45,195 nucleotides of DNA. It comes from Flavobacteriaceae bacterium (GTDB lineage: Bacteria; Bacteroidota; Bacteroidia; Flavobacteriales; Flavobacteriaceae). The first letter of the stretch is position 1. The number at the start of each line of letters is the position of its first letter. The translations under genes were made by a program, and so were the position numbers. The notes beneath the pieces are model-generated. The model did no database searches. It was not told where the DNA came from and saw only the letters and a program-made list of their open reading frames with translations. This document shows, in pieces, positions 7,524-15,690 of this stretch. The stretch is taken from the NCBI GenBank assembly GCA_947456815.1, contig CANGTL010000020.1, positions 1 to 45,195 on the forward strand, written 5' to 3'.

Positions 7524-8678
7524 ATGAGTATCATAGAAATTAACGAGCAATTTAAGTTAGAAAGTGTGCAAGGCAGATATGTTACTTTAAAGGACGTTGA
7601 ACCAATGCTTCAAAAATGGAATACCAACGATCAACTGAAAGTCGAAGGAAATTCCGTGCTGCAAAATCCCATCTACTCGTATACTATAGGAACTGGAAAA
7701 ACGAAGATCTTACTTTGGTCGCAAATGCACGGCAACGAGAGTACCACCACCAAAGCGCTTTTGGATTTGCTTTTGTTTTTGAATAGCGGAACCAAAGAAG
7801 CGCAGGTTTTTCTCAGTCATTTTACTTTGTTGTGTTTTCCTATTCTGAATCCAGACGGCGCATTGGCGTATACCAGAGAAAATGCCAATGGGATTGATTT
7901 GAATCGAGACGCGCAAAATCTGTCGCAACCAGAAAGTCAGATTTTGAGAAAAGCGTTTGATGACTTTCAACCAGATTACTGCTTCAACCTGCACGATCAA
8001 CGAACGATTTTTGGAGCAGGAAATACGGGTCAACCAGCGACAGTTTCCTTTCTGGCACCAGCTTACAATCAAGAATGTGAGTACAATGACACCAGATTAC
8101 GGGCAGTTGATGTCATCGTCGCCATGAATAATACTTTACAACAACTTATCCCAAATCAAGTAGGTCGATTTGATGATGCCTTTAATTTAAATTGTGTGGG
8201 CGATACGTTTCAGTTTTTGGCTGTGCCGACAATTCTTTTTGAAGCGGGACATTTCGCGAATGATTATCAAAGGGAAGAAACTAGAAAATTCATTTTTCTA
8301 TCATTACTTGCCGGTTTACAGCATATTTACGAAAACGTTATAGTTAATAACAAAAACGAAGATTACTTGAGAATTCCTCAAAATAAAGTCGTTTTTTACG
8401 ATATTGTTTATAAAAATGTCAAAATAAATTATGATGGTATTATAAAAAGCACGAATTTTGCCATTCAATTTAGAGAAAGACTAATTGAAAATCAGGTTTT
8501 ATTTGAAGCTTATTTCGCAGAAATAGGCACTTTGGATTCTTATTTTGGACATTTTGAATTTGATGCAAAAAATGCACTTTACTCAAACGAAGAAGTTAGT
8601 ATACCGAAATTAAATGAAAAAGCTGATTTTTGTTTAGATAAAAACATCAAAATTGTTAATGGTTTGCCGTTAAATTAA
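7524..8678 (+). CDS. M14 family zinc carboxypeptidase
   Basis: A 384-residue metallocarboxypeptidase-like protein. The zinc motif HxxE is present as MHGNE (H69, E72), followed by FPILNPDGALAYTRENANG and DLNRD, typical M14 substrate-binding segments, and NLHDQR, which provides the third zinc ligand. ILFEAGHFANDYQREETR carries the likely catalytic glutamate. No signal peptide is seen, so the enzyme appears cytoplasmic and may act on peptides or cell-wall turnover products. The last 100 residues are more divergent. The gene probably belongs to a transcription unit with the preceding acyltransferase. Confidence 0.88.
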   Translation: MSIIEINEQFKLESVQGRYVTLKDVEPMLQKWNTNDQLKVEGNSVLQNPIYSYTIGTGKTKILLWSQMHGNESTTTKALLDLLLFLNSGTKEAQVFLSHFTLLCFPILNPDGALAYTRENANGIDLNRDAQNLSQPESQILRKAFDDFQPDYCFNLHDQRTIFGAGNTGQPATVSFLAPAYNQECEYNDTRLRAVDVIVAMNNTLQQLIPNQVGRFDDAFNLNCVGDTFQFLAVPTILFEAGHFANDYQREETRKFIFLSLLAGLQHIYENVIVNNKNEDYLRIPQNKVVFYDIVYKNVKINYDGIIKSTNFAIQFRERLIENQVLFEAYFAEIGTLDSYFGHFEFDAKNALYSNEEVSIPKLNEKADFCLDKNIKIVNGLPLN

Positions 8679-8760
8679 TTTTTTTAGGTTTTTGTAGTAA
8701 ATAGTTCAATTTGTTTTTCTAAATTGTTGCGATAAACAAAAAACAAACAATTTTATAGTT

Positions 8761-9240
8761 ATGAGTAAGTTTCGATTAGATGAAGTGGATCACCAGATTT
8801 TAGATATGTTGATTGACAACACTAGAATTCCTTTCACTGATATTGCAAAAAAATTATTGATTTCGGCCGGAACCGTTCACGTAAGAGTGAAGAAGATGGA
8901 AGACGCCGGCATCATCATGGGTTCTTCTTTAGTCTTAGATTATGACAAATTAGGGTATTCGTTTATTGCATACATTGGAGTATTCTTAAACAATACTTCT
9001 CAAACAAAATTTGTTTTGGAACGAATTAACGAAATTCCATACATTACTGTAGCATCAGTAACAACTGGTAAATTCAATATTTTTTGTAAAATCAGAGCAA
9101 AAGATACCAAACATGCCAAAGAAGTTATTTTCATGATTGATGATATTGAAGGTGTTTACAGAACGGAAACCATGATTTCTCTTGAGGAAAGTATCAACGA
9201 TAAAAAACGTTTGATGCATACCATTTTTAAGAATATGTAA
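8761..9240 (+). CDS. Lrp/AsnC family transcriptional regulator
   Basis: A 159-residue feast/famine regulator: N-terminal helix-turn-helix (about 5-60, LDEVDHQILDMLIDNTR and TVHVRVKKMEDAGII) and a C-terminal RAM effector domain (about 70-150) with FIAYIGVFL and ITVASVTTGKFNIFCKIRA. The protein should form dimers or octamers that bind DNA in response to an amino acid. Between the M14 gene and this start is an 82-base AT-rich region with an imperfect inverted repeat (CAATTTGTTTTT and AAAAAACAAACAATT) close to the ATG, a possible self-regulation site. A strong terminator follows the gene. Confidence 0.95.
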   Translation: MSKFRLDEVDHQILDMLIDNTRIPFTDIAKKLLISAGTVHVRVKKMEDAGIIMGSSLVLDYDKLGYSFIAYIGVFLNNTSQTKFVLERINEIPYITVASVTTGKFNIFCKIRAKDTKHAKEVIFMIDDIEGVYRTETMISLEESINDKKRLMHTIFKNM

Positions 9241-9264
9241 ACAACTTGAACGCATTTTATAATG

Positions 9265-9300
9265 AAACCTCAAGTTGACGCTTGGGGTTTTTTATTTTTA
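9265..9300 (+). terminator. Intrinsic terminator after the Lrp gene
   Basis: The stem AACCTCAAG / CTTGGGGTT closes the loop TTGACG and is followed by TTTTATTTTT. It stands 25 bases after the Lrp stop codon and just before the ppc start, so ppc must be expressed by read-through or by a promoter inside or upstream of the hairpin. Confidence 0.85.
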
Positions 9301-9313
9301 AATCCAAATTAGT

Positions 9314-11863
9314 ATGTACACGCTTCCTAAAATTGAACGATTTAATCAAAATGTATTGTCGAAATACCAAGTGTATAACAGTGTATTTCTGACTTTGCCA
9401 TTTGCTTCGATTGATAATACGGGAGTGCTACTTCCTTTGTTTACAGAAGTTTGCGAGAAAGGTTTTAAGAAGCATGAAACGCCAATTCAGATTGTAGATT
9501 TCTTTAGTGGTAAATATTTAGACAATACTTCGGAATGGGAGCGAATCGATTTATTATTTCGTTTTATACAATACATCGAACGACAAATTGTACTTTTTGA
9601 TGCGATTGAAGACGCTGCTTTCTCCGTAGTCAATAATTTGGAAGGAAAGGGCTCGTTGAGAGATATCAAGGAAAATGCTGAAGACAAAGGTAAATTGGAG
9701 GAGTTGCGAGTTTTCTTAGAGTCATTTAAAGTTCGGCCAGTATTGACCGCACATCCAACACAGTTTTATCCTGGTGCTGTTCTTGGAATTATTACGGATT
9801 TGACTGAAGCAATTCGAGCAGATGATTTGGTTAAGATCAAAGAACTACTCTCTCAATTGGGTAAAACACCTTTTATCAAGCAACAAAAACCCAGTCCTTA
9901 CGATGAAGCAGTTAGTCTGACATGGTATCTTGAAAATGTATTCTATGAGACAAGCGGTGAAATACTAAGTTATATTCAAAAAAATGTTTTTGACAACGAA
10001 AAAGTCCAAAATCCGATATTTGAATTGGGGTTTTGGCCAGGCGGCGACCGTGATGGAAATCCATTTGTTACGACAGAAATTACGCTAAGTGTTGCAGATC
10101 GTTTAAGAACCTCTATTTTGAAATGTTACTACAAAGACATTCGAAAGTTGAAAAGAAAACTCACTTTTTCTAAAGTAGATGCTTTAATTGCTGACTTAGA
10201 GGCGAAGATTTATCGTTCTGTTTTTTATTCAGTTGGTGAAATTTATATAACGTTAGATGAATTCAGTAGACAATTGCAAGACATTAAAACCTTGATTGTC
10301 GAAGAGCACCAATCGTTGTATTTGGACGAATTAAACACCTTAATTAATAAAGTTACGCTATTTGGTTTCCATTTTTCTACTTTGGATATTCGCCAAAACA
10401 GTAAGATACATGAGTTGGTATTTAACGAATTGATGAACAAAGGACTTGCAATTCCTTCTTCCAATCAACTCGATTTCGTTGCGTCACAAAAAGGGAAATT
10501 AATTCCATCGGACTTTGCTGACGAGATGACACAAGCAACGCTTTCTTCGATTTATGCAATGAAAACAATTCAAGCCAAGAATGGCGAGAAGGCTTGTCAC
10601 CGCTATATCATCAGTAATTGCGATAGCGCTCTACAAATTATTCAAACATTTGCGCTAATTCGTCAATGTGAATGGGAAGAACCGACTGTTGACATTGTGC
10701 CACTTTTTGAAGTAATCGACGATCTTCAGAATGCAGCTTCCATTATGGAACAATTGTACAATTGTGCTGAATATGTTAAGCATTTACATCGCCGTGGAAA
10801 TCAACAAACAGTGATGCTCGGCTTCTCAGACGGAACGAAAGACGGCGGCTATTTGATGGCGAATTGGAGTATATACAAAGCCAAAGAACAAATTACTTCC
10901 ATCTCGAGAAAGTATGGAATAAAAGTGATATTCTTTGACGGCCGTGGCGGACCGCCCGCTAGAGGAGGAGGAAAGACTCATAAGTTTTACGCCTCATTAG
11001 GATCTTCTATCGAAAATCAAGAAATTCAAGTGACGGTGCAGGGACAAACAATCAGTTCCAACTTTGGAACTTTAGATTCTTGCCGTTTTAACCTGGAAAA
11101 CTTATTGAGTGCGGGTGCAACGAATCAAGTATTTGCTGAAACGCAAGCTTCTTTAAGCACAGAGGAAAAATTGATTCTCGATGAATTGGCAGCCGTCGGG
11201 TTTGAAAAGTATTCTAATTTCAAAAAGCATCCGAAGTTCATTCCGTATCTAGAACAAATGAGCACGTTGAATTATTATGCCAAAACAAATATTGGAAGTC
11301 GTCCTGCCAAGCGAAAAAACTCAGAAAAATTGAATTTCTCCGAATTGCGAGCGATTCCATTTGTGGGATCTTGGAGTCAACTGAAACAAAATGTTCCTGG
11401 ATTTTTTGGCGTTGGAACGGCTTTGAAACATTTTGAAGATTCCAATCAATGGGACAAAGTCCAAAATTTGTTTGATAGTTCATTATTCTTTAAAACTTTA
11501 CTGGAGAATAGTATGATGTCGTTGGCAAAATCCTTTTTCCCCTTGACTGCTTATATGAAAGACGATCCAGAGTTTGGTGAATTTTGGCAAATCATTTACA
11601 ATGAATTTTTGGAAACAAAACGATTACTACTTAAAATTGCGGGACACAAAGAATTGATGGAGAATTATCCCGATGGTAAAGCGTCGATTGTGGTGCGTGA
11701 AAATATTGTCAAGCCATTATTGACTGTGCAGCAATATGCGTTGTCACGCATTCATCAGTTAAGACAAGAGGCCAAACCTGATGAGAAGCTAATTAAAGTA
11801 TACCAAAAATTAGTGACACGCTCTTTGTTTGGAAATACGAATGCGAGTAGAAACTCCGCTTAA
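9314..11863 (+). CDS. ppc: Phosphoenolpyruvate carboxylase
   Basis: The anaplerotic enzyme that carboxylates PEP with bicarbonate to oxaloacetate. The 849 residues carry the main PEPC motifs in order: LTAHPTQFYPG with the catalytic histidine (about 147), FWPGGDRDGNPFVT (about 238-251), MLGFSDGTKDGGYLMAN (about 500), the glycine-rich FFDGRGGPPARGGGKTH (about 545-560), GSRPAKRK and RAIPFVGSWSQLKQNVPG. The C-terminus ends ASRNSA rather than the RNTG known from proteobacterial enzymes; I believe this is normal for Bacteroidota. It is followed by the DinB-like gene after nine bases. Confidence 0.97.
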   Translation: MYTLPKIERFNQNVLSKYQVYNSVFLTLPFASIDNTGVLLPLFTEVCEKGFKKHETPIQIVDFFSGKYLDNTSEWERIDLLFRFIQYIERQIVLFDAIEDAAFSVVNNLEGKGSLRDIKENAEDKGKLEELRVFLESFKVRPVLTAHPTQFYPGAVLGIITDLTEAIRADDLVKIKELLSQLGKTPFIKQQKPSPYDEAVSLTWYLENVFYETSGEILSYIQKNVFDNEKVQNPIFELGFWPGGDRDGNPFVTTEITLSVADRLRTSILKCYYKDIRKLKRKLTFSKVDALIADLEAKIYRSVFYSVGEIYITLDEFSRQLQDIKTLIVEEHQSLYLDELNTLINKVTLFGFHFSTLDIRQNSKIHELVFNELMNKGLAIPSSNQLDFVASQKGKLIPSDFADEMTQATLSSIYAMKTIQAKNGEKACHRYIISNCDSALQIIQTFALIRQCEWEEPTVDIVPLFEVIDDLQNAASIMEQLYNCAEYVKHLHRRGNQQTVMLGFSDGTKDGGYLMANWSIYKAKEQITSISRKYGIKVIFFDGRGGPPARGGGKTHKFYASLGSSIENQEIQVTVQGQTISSNFGTLDSCRFNLENLLSAGATNQVFAETQASLSTEEKLILDELAAVGFEKYSNFKKHPKFIPYLEQMSTLNYYAKTNIGSRPAKRKNSEKLNFSELRAIPFVGSWSQLKQNVPGFFGVGTALKHFEDSNQWDKVQNLFDSSLFFKTLLENSMMSLAKSFFPLTAYMKDDPEFGEFWQIIYNEFLETKRLLLKIAGHKELMENYPDGKASIVVRENIVKPLLTVQQYALSRIHQLRQEAKPDEKLIKVYQKLVTRSLFGNTNASRNSA

Positions 11864-11872
11864 AATTTATTT

Positions 11873-12391
11873 ATGAAATCAAATCAATTGCAATCAAACG
11901 AATATGCGAGCTATTATTCGTCTTATGTTCAATCTGTTTCCAATGAATTTACTTTAATAGAAGAACTTGAAATTGCTGTTCACCGCTTAATCAAATTCGT
12001 GCAAAATATTCCAATGGACAAATTTGACTATCAATACGCAGAAGGCAAATGGACCATCAAAGACATTCTGCAACATTTGATAGATGCAGAGCGAATTTTT
12101 GCGTATCGTGCTTTGCGATTTTCTAGAAACGACCAAACAGCTTTACCTAGTTTTGATGAGAACGAATATGTGATTGAGGCCAAGGCAAATCGAAGAAGTA
12201 TTCAAGATTTGTTGACCGAATTGGCCGTTGTTCGCCAATCGACTTTATCTTTATTTAAAACTTTTTCGGACGAGGAATTGGTTAGAATTGGAACGGCTTC
12301 CAATAATCCTATGTCGGTGCGTGCCTTGGGTTTTGTAATTATCGGGCATCAAAACCATCATCAAAGGGTTTTTGAAGAAAGATATCTATAA
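11873..12391 (+). CDS. DinB family protein
   Basis: A 172-residue four-helix-bundle protein of the DinB/YfiT superfamily. Predicted metal-binding histidines are in ILQHLIDAERIFAYRALRF (about 62-80) and near the end in IGHQNHHQRVFEERYL. The superfamily includes thiol transferases and metal-dependent hydrolases, and the exact activity here is unknown. It starts nine bases after ppc, so it is likely transcribed with it, and ends at a strong hairpin shared with the convergent gene. Confidence 0.88.
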   Translation: MKSNQLQSNEYASYYSSYVQSVSNEFTLIEELEIAVHRLIKFVQNIPMDKFDYQYAEGKWTIKDILQHLIDAERIFAYRALRFSRNDQTALPSFDENEYVIEAKANRRSIQDLLTELAVVRQSTLSLFKTFSDEELVRIGTASNNPMSVRALGFVIIGHQNHHQRVFEERYL

Positions 12392-12420
12392 AAAAAGGAA
12401 CTCATTTCGAGTTCCTTTTC
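12391..12420. terminator. Bidirectional intrinsic terminator
   Basis: The stem AAAAGGAACTC / GAGTTCCTTTT with loop ATTTC has an A-run on one side and a T-run on the other, so it can stop transcription of the DinB gene (plus) and of the acidic protein gene (minus). It starts at the last base of the DinB stop codon. Confidence 0.9.
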
Positions 12421-12429
12421 ATTTATCTT

Positions 12430-12852
12430 TTATACTTCATCTTCTTCGTCTTCATCATCAGCGATGTCGTCAAAATCGTCTTCGTCATCGTCGTCGTCGT
12501 CGTCAGGATCACTGTCATCTGAGCCACCAGGATCTTTTGTCACATCTACTTCTTCTTCGTCTTCCTCTGCGGTTATTGCATCTTCATCGATGTCTTTAAT
12601 TACATCGATTGGTTCTACAATATCATCGATATCTTCTTCATCAAATTTTTCCAATCTACTAGCAAGTTTGGTGCTTACTTTTACCAAGTAAATGGTATCT
12701 TCAGTACGTACTTCGACTGCTTCGATTAATTCGTTGTGGGCATTTCTGAATCGGATAATGTTAGAATCATCATATCCGTCAGGAAATTTATCAACCAATA
12801 AGGTTAAAATTTCGTTAGTCAATTTTGAGTAATCAACAATAATTCTTCTCAT
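12430..12852 (-). CDS. Small protein with highly acidic C-terminal tail
   Basis: A 140-residue protein with a folded-looking N-terminal half (MRRIIVDYSKLTNEILTLLV to about residue 75) and a C-terminal half almost made only of Asp and Glu, ending DEDEEDEV. The tail is coded by GAT/GAC/GAA runs that form a trinucleotide microsatellite at 12480-12510. I recall close relatives in many flavobacteria, sometimes labelled DNA primase in databases, but nothing in the sequence resembles a primase. It directly follows the deoxyhypusine-synthase homologue (six bases between them) and probably shares its transcript. The tail could bind a basic partner or polyamine-rich nucleic acid; this is a guess. Confidence 0.8.
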   Translation of the reverse strand: MRRIIVDYSKLTNEILTLLVDKFPDGYDDSNIIRFRNAHNELIEAVEVRTEDTIYLVKVSTKLASRLEKFDEEDIDDIVEPIDVIKDIDEDAITAEEDEEEVDVTKDPGGSDDSDPDDDDDDDEDDFDDIADDEDEEDEV

Positions 12853-12858
12853 AGTATA

Positions 12859-13830
12859 TTATAAATCAAGTAGGTAAGCAAAAATTAAAGGAGCAACAAT
12901 AGTCGCATCTGATTCAATAATAAATTTCGGGGTTTTGATATCTAATTTACCCCAGGTAATTTTTTCGTTAGGCACTGCTCCAGAATACGAACCATAACTG
13001 GTGGTCGAATCTGAAATCTGGCAGAAATAGCTCCAAAACGGAACATCATGCATTTCCATATCTTGGTACAACATCGGTACGACGCAAATCGGAAAATCTC
13101 CCGCAATTCCACCACCAATTTGGAAGAAACCAACGCCATTCTTGCTATTCTTTGGATACCAATCTGCTAGGAACGTCATGTATTCAATTCCTGACTTCAT
13201 CGTCGAGGCTTTCAAATCGCCTTTAATAACGTACGAAGCGAAAATATTTCCCATCGTGCTGTCTTCCCAACCTGGTACAATAATAGGCAAATTCTTTTCA
13301 GCAGCGGCATACATCCAGCTGTCTTTTAAATCTATTTCGTAATATTCTTCTAGAACACCAGAAAGGAGCATTTTGTACATGAATTCATGCGGAAAATAGC
13401 GTTCTCCTTTGTCATCAGCATCTTTCCAAATCTTGTAAATATGTTTTTGCAAACGACGAAATGCTTCGTGTTCAGGTATACAAGTATCGGTAACTCTATT
13501 TAATCCGCGTTCTAACAAATCCCATTCTTCTTGTGGAGTAAGATCGCGGTAATGTGGCACACGCTCGTAATGAGAATGCGCGACCAAATTCATGATGTCT
13601 TCTTCTAAATTAGCACCAGTACAGGAAATAATTTGCACTTTATCTTTTCTAATAAATTCGGCGAATATTTTTCCAATTTCTGCGGTGCTCATCGCACCAG
13701 CTAAGGTCACCATCATTTTGGCGCCGTTCGCGAGTTGTTGCTCGTAGCCTTTTGCGGCATCGACCAAGGCTGCAGAATTGAAATGCAGGTAGTGTTTTTC
13801 GATAAATTGACTGATAGGTCCTTTACTCAT
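12859..13830 (-). CDS. Deoxyhypusine synthase family protein, probable homospermidine synthase
   Basis: A 323-residue member of the deoxyhypusine synthase family. Seen motifs: MVTLAGAMSTAEIGK, ISCTGANLEEDIMN, PIIVPGWEDSTMGN, FFQIGGGIAGDFPICVVPML, and the segment EKITWGKLD whose lysine (about 295) corresponds to the catalytic lysine that forms the enzyme-imine intermediate. Bacteria lack eIF5A, so hypusine formation is not possible. Bacterial homologues are established to make sym-homospermidine from putrescine, and Flavobacterium is known to have homospermidine as its main polyamine. The gene lies after arginine decarboxylase on the same strand, separated by repeat copy D, which supports a polyamine role. 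Confidence 0.9.
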   Translation of the reverse strand: MSKGPISQFIEKHYLHFNSAALVDAAKGYEQQLANGAKMMVTLAGAMSTAEIGKIFAEFIRKDKVQIISCTGANLEEDIMNLVAHSHYERVPHYRDLTPQEEWDLLERGLNRVTDTCIPEHEAFRRLQKHIYKIWKDADDKGERYFPHEFMYKMLLSGVLEEYYEIDLKDSWMYAAAEKNLPIIVPGWEDSTMGNIFASYVIKGDLKASTMKSGIEYMTFLADWYPKNSKNGVGFFQIGGGIAGDFPICVVPMLYQDMEMHDVPFWSYFCQISDSTTSYGSYSGAVPNEKITWGKLDIKTPKFIIESDATIVAPLIFAYLLDL

Positions 13831-13846
13831 TGTGATGGTGTTTTTG

Positions 13847-13981
13847 ATTTTAGGAGCTATTTCCTGCTATCCGTTGCAATCTTTTTTGTTTTGTAAAACG
13901 CGCCCCTCGACTGCGCTCGGGGTGACAAAACAAAAAAGGATTTCCACTGCTATCAGGGCTAGGCTTTCCGTTTCCTAAAAA
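13847..13981. repeat. Intergenic palindromic repeat, copy D
   Basis: The best conserved copy. It starts AGGAGCTATTTCCTGCTATC, continues CCGTTGCAATCTTTTTTG, has the core CCCCTCGACTGCGCTCGGGG, and ends CAAAAAAGGATTTCCACTGC plus tatcagggctagg. The halves CCTGCTATCCGTTGCAATC and GGATTTCCACTGCTATCAGG form an imperfect inverted repeat, so a transcript can fold into a long hairpin. It lacks the outer arms of copies A and C; flanks are TTTTGATTTT and CCTAAAAATT. It lies between arginine decarboxylase and the deoxyhypusine-synthase homologue on one strand. Confidence 0.82.
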
Positions 13982-13999
13982 TTCTTCTTCAAAAATAAT

Positions 14000-15400
14000 T
14001 TATTTTTTATTATATCCTAATATTTCTAAAACTTGTTCTGAGGTTTGTTGTTCCGAGAAAACTTCGGTCGCCAAGATGCCATTTTCATCGCGGTCGATTA
14101 AGATATGTTTTGGCTGTGGAATCAAGCAGTGGTGCAATCCGCCGTATCCGCCGATGGTTTCCTGATAGGCGCCGGTGTTGAAAAATCCGATGTACAAAGG
14201 TTTTTCCTTATTGTATTTTGGCAAATAAATCGCGTTCATATTTTGCTCGGAATTGTAATAATCGTCGCTATCGCAAGTCATTCCGCCTAATAGTACGCGT
14301 TCGTATTGATCATTCCAACGGTTAACAGCCAACATAATGAAACGCTTGTTAATCGCCCAAGTGTCGGGCAAAGTGGTGATGAAAGACGAGTCAATCATAT
14401 TCCATTTTTCTCTATCGTTTTGTTGCTTTTGATAGAGGATTTGATAGATTGCTCCGCCGCTTTCTCCAACAGTAAATGAACCGAATTCGGTAAAAATATG
14501 CGGCACATCTACTTCAGCTTCTTCGCAAGCAATTTTGATTTGATTGATGATTTCATCAATCATGTATTGGTAGTCATATTCGAAGGCAAGGGAATTTTTG
14601 ATAGGGAAACCGCCGCCGATATTAAGTCCGTCTAGAGTTGGACATTCTTTCTTGAGCGCAATATATACTTTGATACATTTTACCAGTTCGTTCCAATAAT
14701 ACGCGTTATCGTTGATTCCAGTATTGATGAAGAAGTGCAGCATTTTCAATTCCAAGTTCTTATTTTCTTGGATTTGCTTCTTGTAAAACGCCACGATGTT
14801 TTTGTATCCTATTCCTAATCTTGAAGTATAAAACTCAAATTTCGGTTCTTCTTCGGCAGCGATTCGGATTCCGATTTTGAATTTTCCTTTGATTTCTGCT
14901 TGCAATAAATCGAGTTCTTCGTAATTATCAATAATCGGAATGGCGTTTTTATGGCCGTTGTTGATGAGTCGCGCAATATTTTGAATGTATTGGTCTCTTT
15001 TGAAACCATTGCAAATGATATAAGTCGACTTGTTTATTTTTCCTTCTGCTAGTAGATTTTCCGCAATGTTGATATCGAATGCAGAAGAGGTTTCAAGATG
15101 GATATTGTTCTTGAACGCTTCATTCATCACATATTGAAAATGCGAGCTTTTGGTGCAATAGCAGTAATAGTATTTACCGTCATATTTGTTTTTTTCCATC
15201 GCATTTCGGAACCAGTTTTTGGCTCTTTTGATGTTGTTGGAAATCTGCGGTAAATAAGTAAATTTTAGCGGTGTACCGTATTGTTCTACCAATTTCATCA
15301 AATCGATGTTGTGAAATTGTAGGTTGTCTTTATTTAAAGAAAATTCTTCTTGTGGGAAATAATACGTTTGATTGATGAGATCGAAATATTTAGTATTCAT
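14000..15400 (-). CDS. speA: Arginine decarboxylase, fold type III PLP enzyme
   Basis: A 466-residue decarboxylase of the alanine-racemase fold (ornithine/arginine/diaminopimelate group). The PLP lysine lies in YYYCYCTKSSHFQYV (about residue 87), further landmarks are KIGIRIAAEEEPK, LHFFINTGI, LNIGGGFPI, FTEFGSFTVGESG and GGMTCDSDDYYN with the active-site cysteine and aspartate. It is shorter than the 630-residue enterobacterial SpeA and fits the flavobacterial form that makes agmatine from arginine. The symbol follows usual annotation of this family; the substrate is not proven. No agmatine-processing gene is visible next to it, though the homospermidine synthase candidate is. Confidence 0.88.
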   Translation of the reverse strand: MNTKYFDLINQTYYFPQEEFSLNKDNLQFHNIDLMKLVEQYGTPLKFTYLPQISNNIKRAKNWFRNAMEKNKYDGKYYYCYCTKSSHFQYVMNEAFKNNIHLETSSAFDINIAENLLAEGKINKSTYIICNGFKRDQYIQNIARLINNGHKNAIPIIDNYEELDLLQAEIKGKFKIGIRIAAEEEPKFEFYTSRLGIGYKNIVAFYKKQIQENKNLELKMLHFFINTGINDNAYYWNELVKCIKVYIALKKECPTLDGLNIGGGFPIKNSLAFEYDYQYMIDEIINQIKIACEEAEVDVPHIFTEFGSFTVGESGGAIYQILYQKQQNDREKWNMIDSSFITTLPDTWAINKRFIMLAVNRWNDQYERVLLGGMTCDSDDYYNSEQNMNAIYLPKYNKEKPLYIGFFNTGAYQETIGGYGGLHHCLIPQPKHILIDRDENGILATEVFSEQQTSEQVLEILGYNKK

Positions 15401-15454
15401 TGACTGTGTTTAAATTTGGATTAAAAAAAGTTGAGGCTTATTTTTAATCGTCAT

Positions 15455-15634
15455 TCAAACTCGAATATTAGCGAATATAATAGGAAGTTTCTCGCTATAC
15501 TGCTTGGTATTGATGTAAATTTCAAAATGTAAATTACCGTTTAAAGCCAAAACATGCTTCAAAAAATGAAGATAGGATTTCTTTGAAATTGTTTCAAAGA
15601 TTGAGGATGTTTCGGTATTTCGGTTTTCATTCAT
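15455..15634 (-). CDS. Possible 59-residue protein upstream of arginine decarboxylase
   Basis: A reading frame of 59 codons from ATG at 15634 (a second in-frame ATG is at 15630 on the minus strand, two codons later by protein start MKTEIPK-like frame is not supported, so the first is used) to TGA at 15455. The product begins MNENRNTETSSIFETISKKS and ends IIFANIRV; composition is ordinary for a soluble alpha/beta protein. I do not recognise it. A promoter pair lies directly upstream (15640-15671), so near that the transcript would begin almost at the ATG. The alternative is that this is simply the untranslated leader of arginine decarboxylase. Confidence 0.35.
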   Translation of the reverse strand: MNENRNTETSSIFETISKKSYLHFLKHVLALNGNLHFEIYINTKQYSEKLPIIFANIRV

Positions 15635-15639
15635 TGACG

Positions 15640-15671
15640 CAAATGTAAAAAATAAAATAAGTGAATTGCAA
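15640..15671 (-). promoter_or_regulatory. Bacteroidota-type promoter upstream of speA
   Basis: On the minus strand TTG (15671-15669) is followed after 21 bases by TACATTTG (15647-15640), an exact match to the TTG, 17-23 bases, TAnnTTTG pattern. Transcription would start about 15633 and lead through the small reading frame into the arginine decarboxylase gene. Confidence 0.65.
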
Positions 15672-15690
15672 TCCTTTTATTAAAAAAATA

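Noticed and set aside
12372..12691. Plus-strand reading frames rich in Ser or His/Arg/Leu opposite the acidic protein
   Set aside because: They are mirror images of the Asp/Glu codon tract and include a terminator; no independent support.
12859..13830. True deoxyhypusine synthase
   Set aside because: Bacteria have no eIF5A substrate; homospermidine synthesis is the better supported function for bacterial members.
15401..15690. Riboswitch or structured leader for arginine decarboxylase
   Set aside because: I see only a short TTTGAAA/TTTCAAA hairpin and no known riboswitch pattern; the small reading frame is the better, though weak, explanation.
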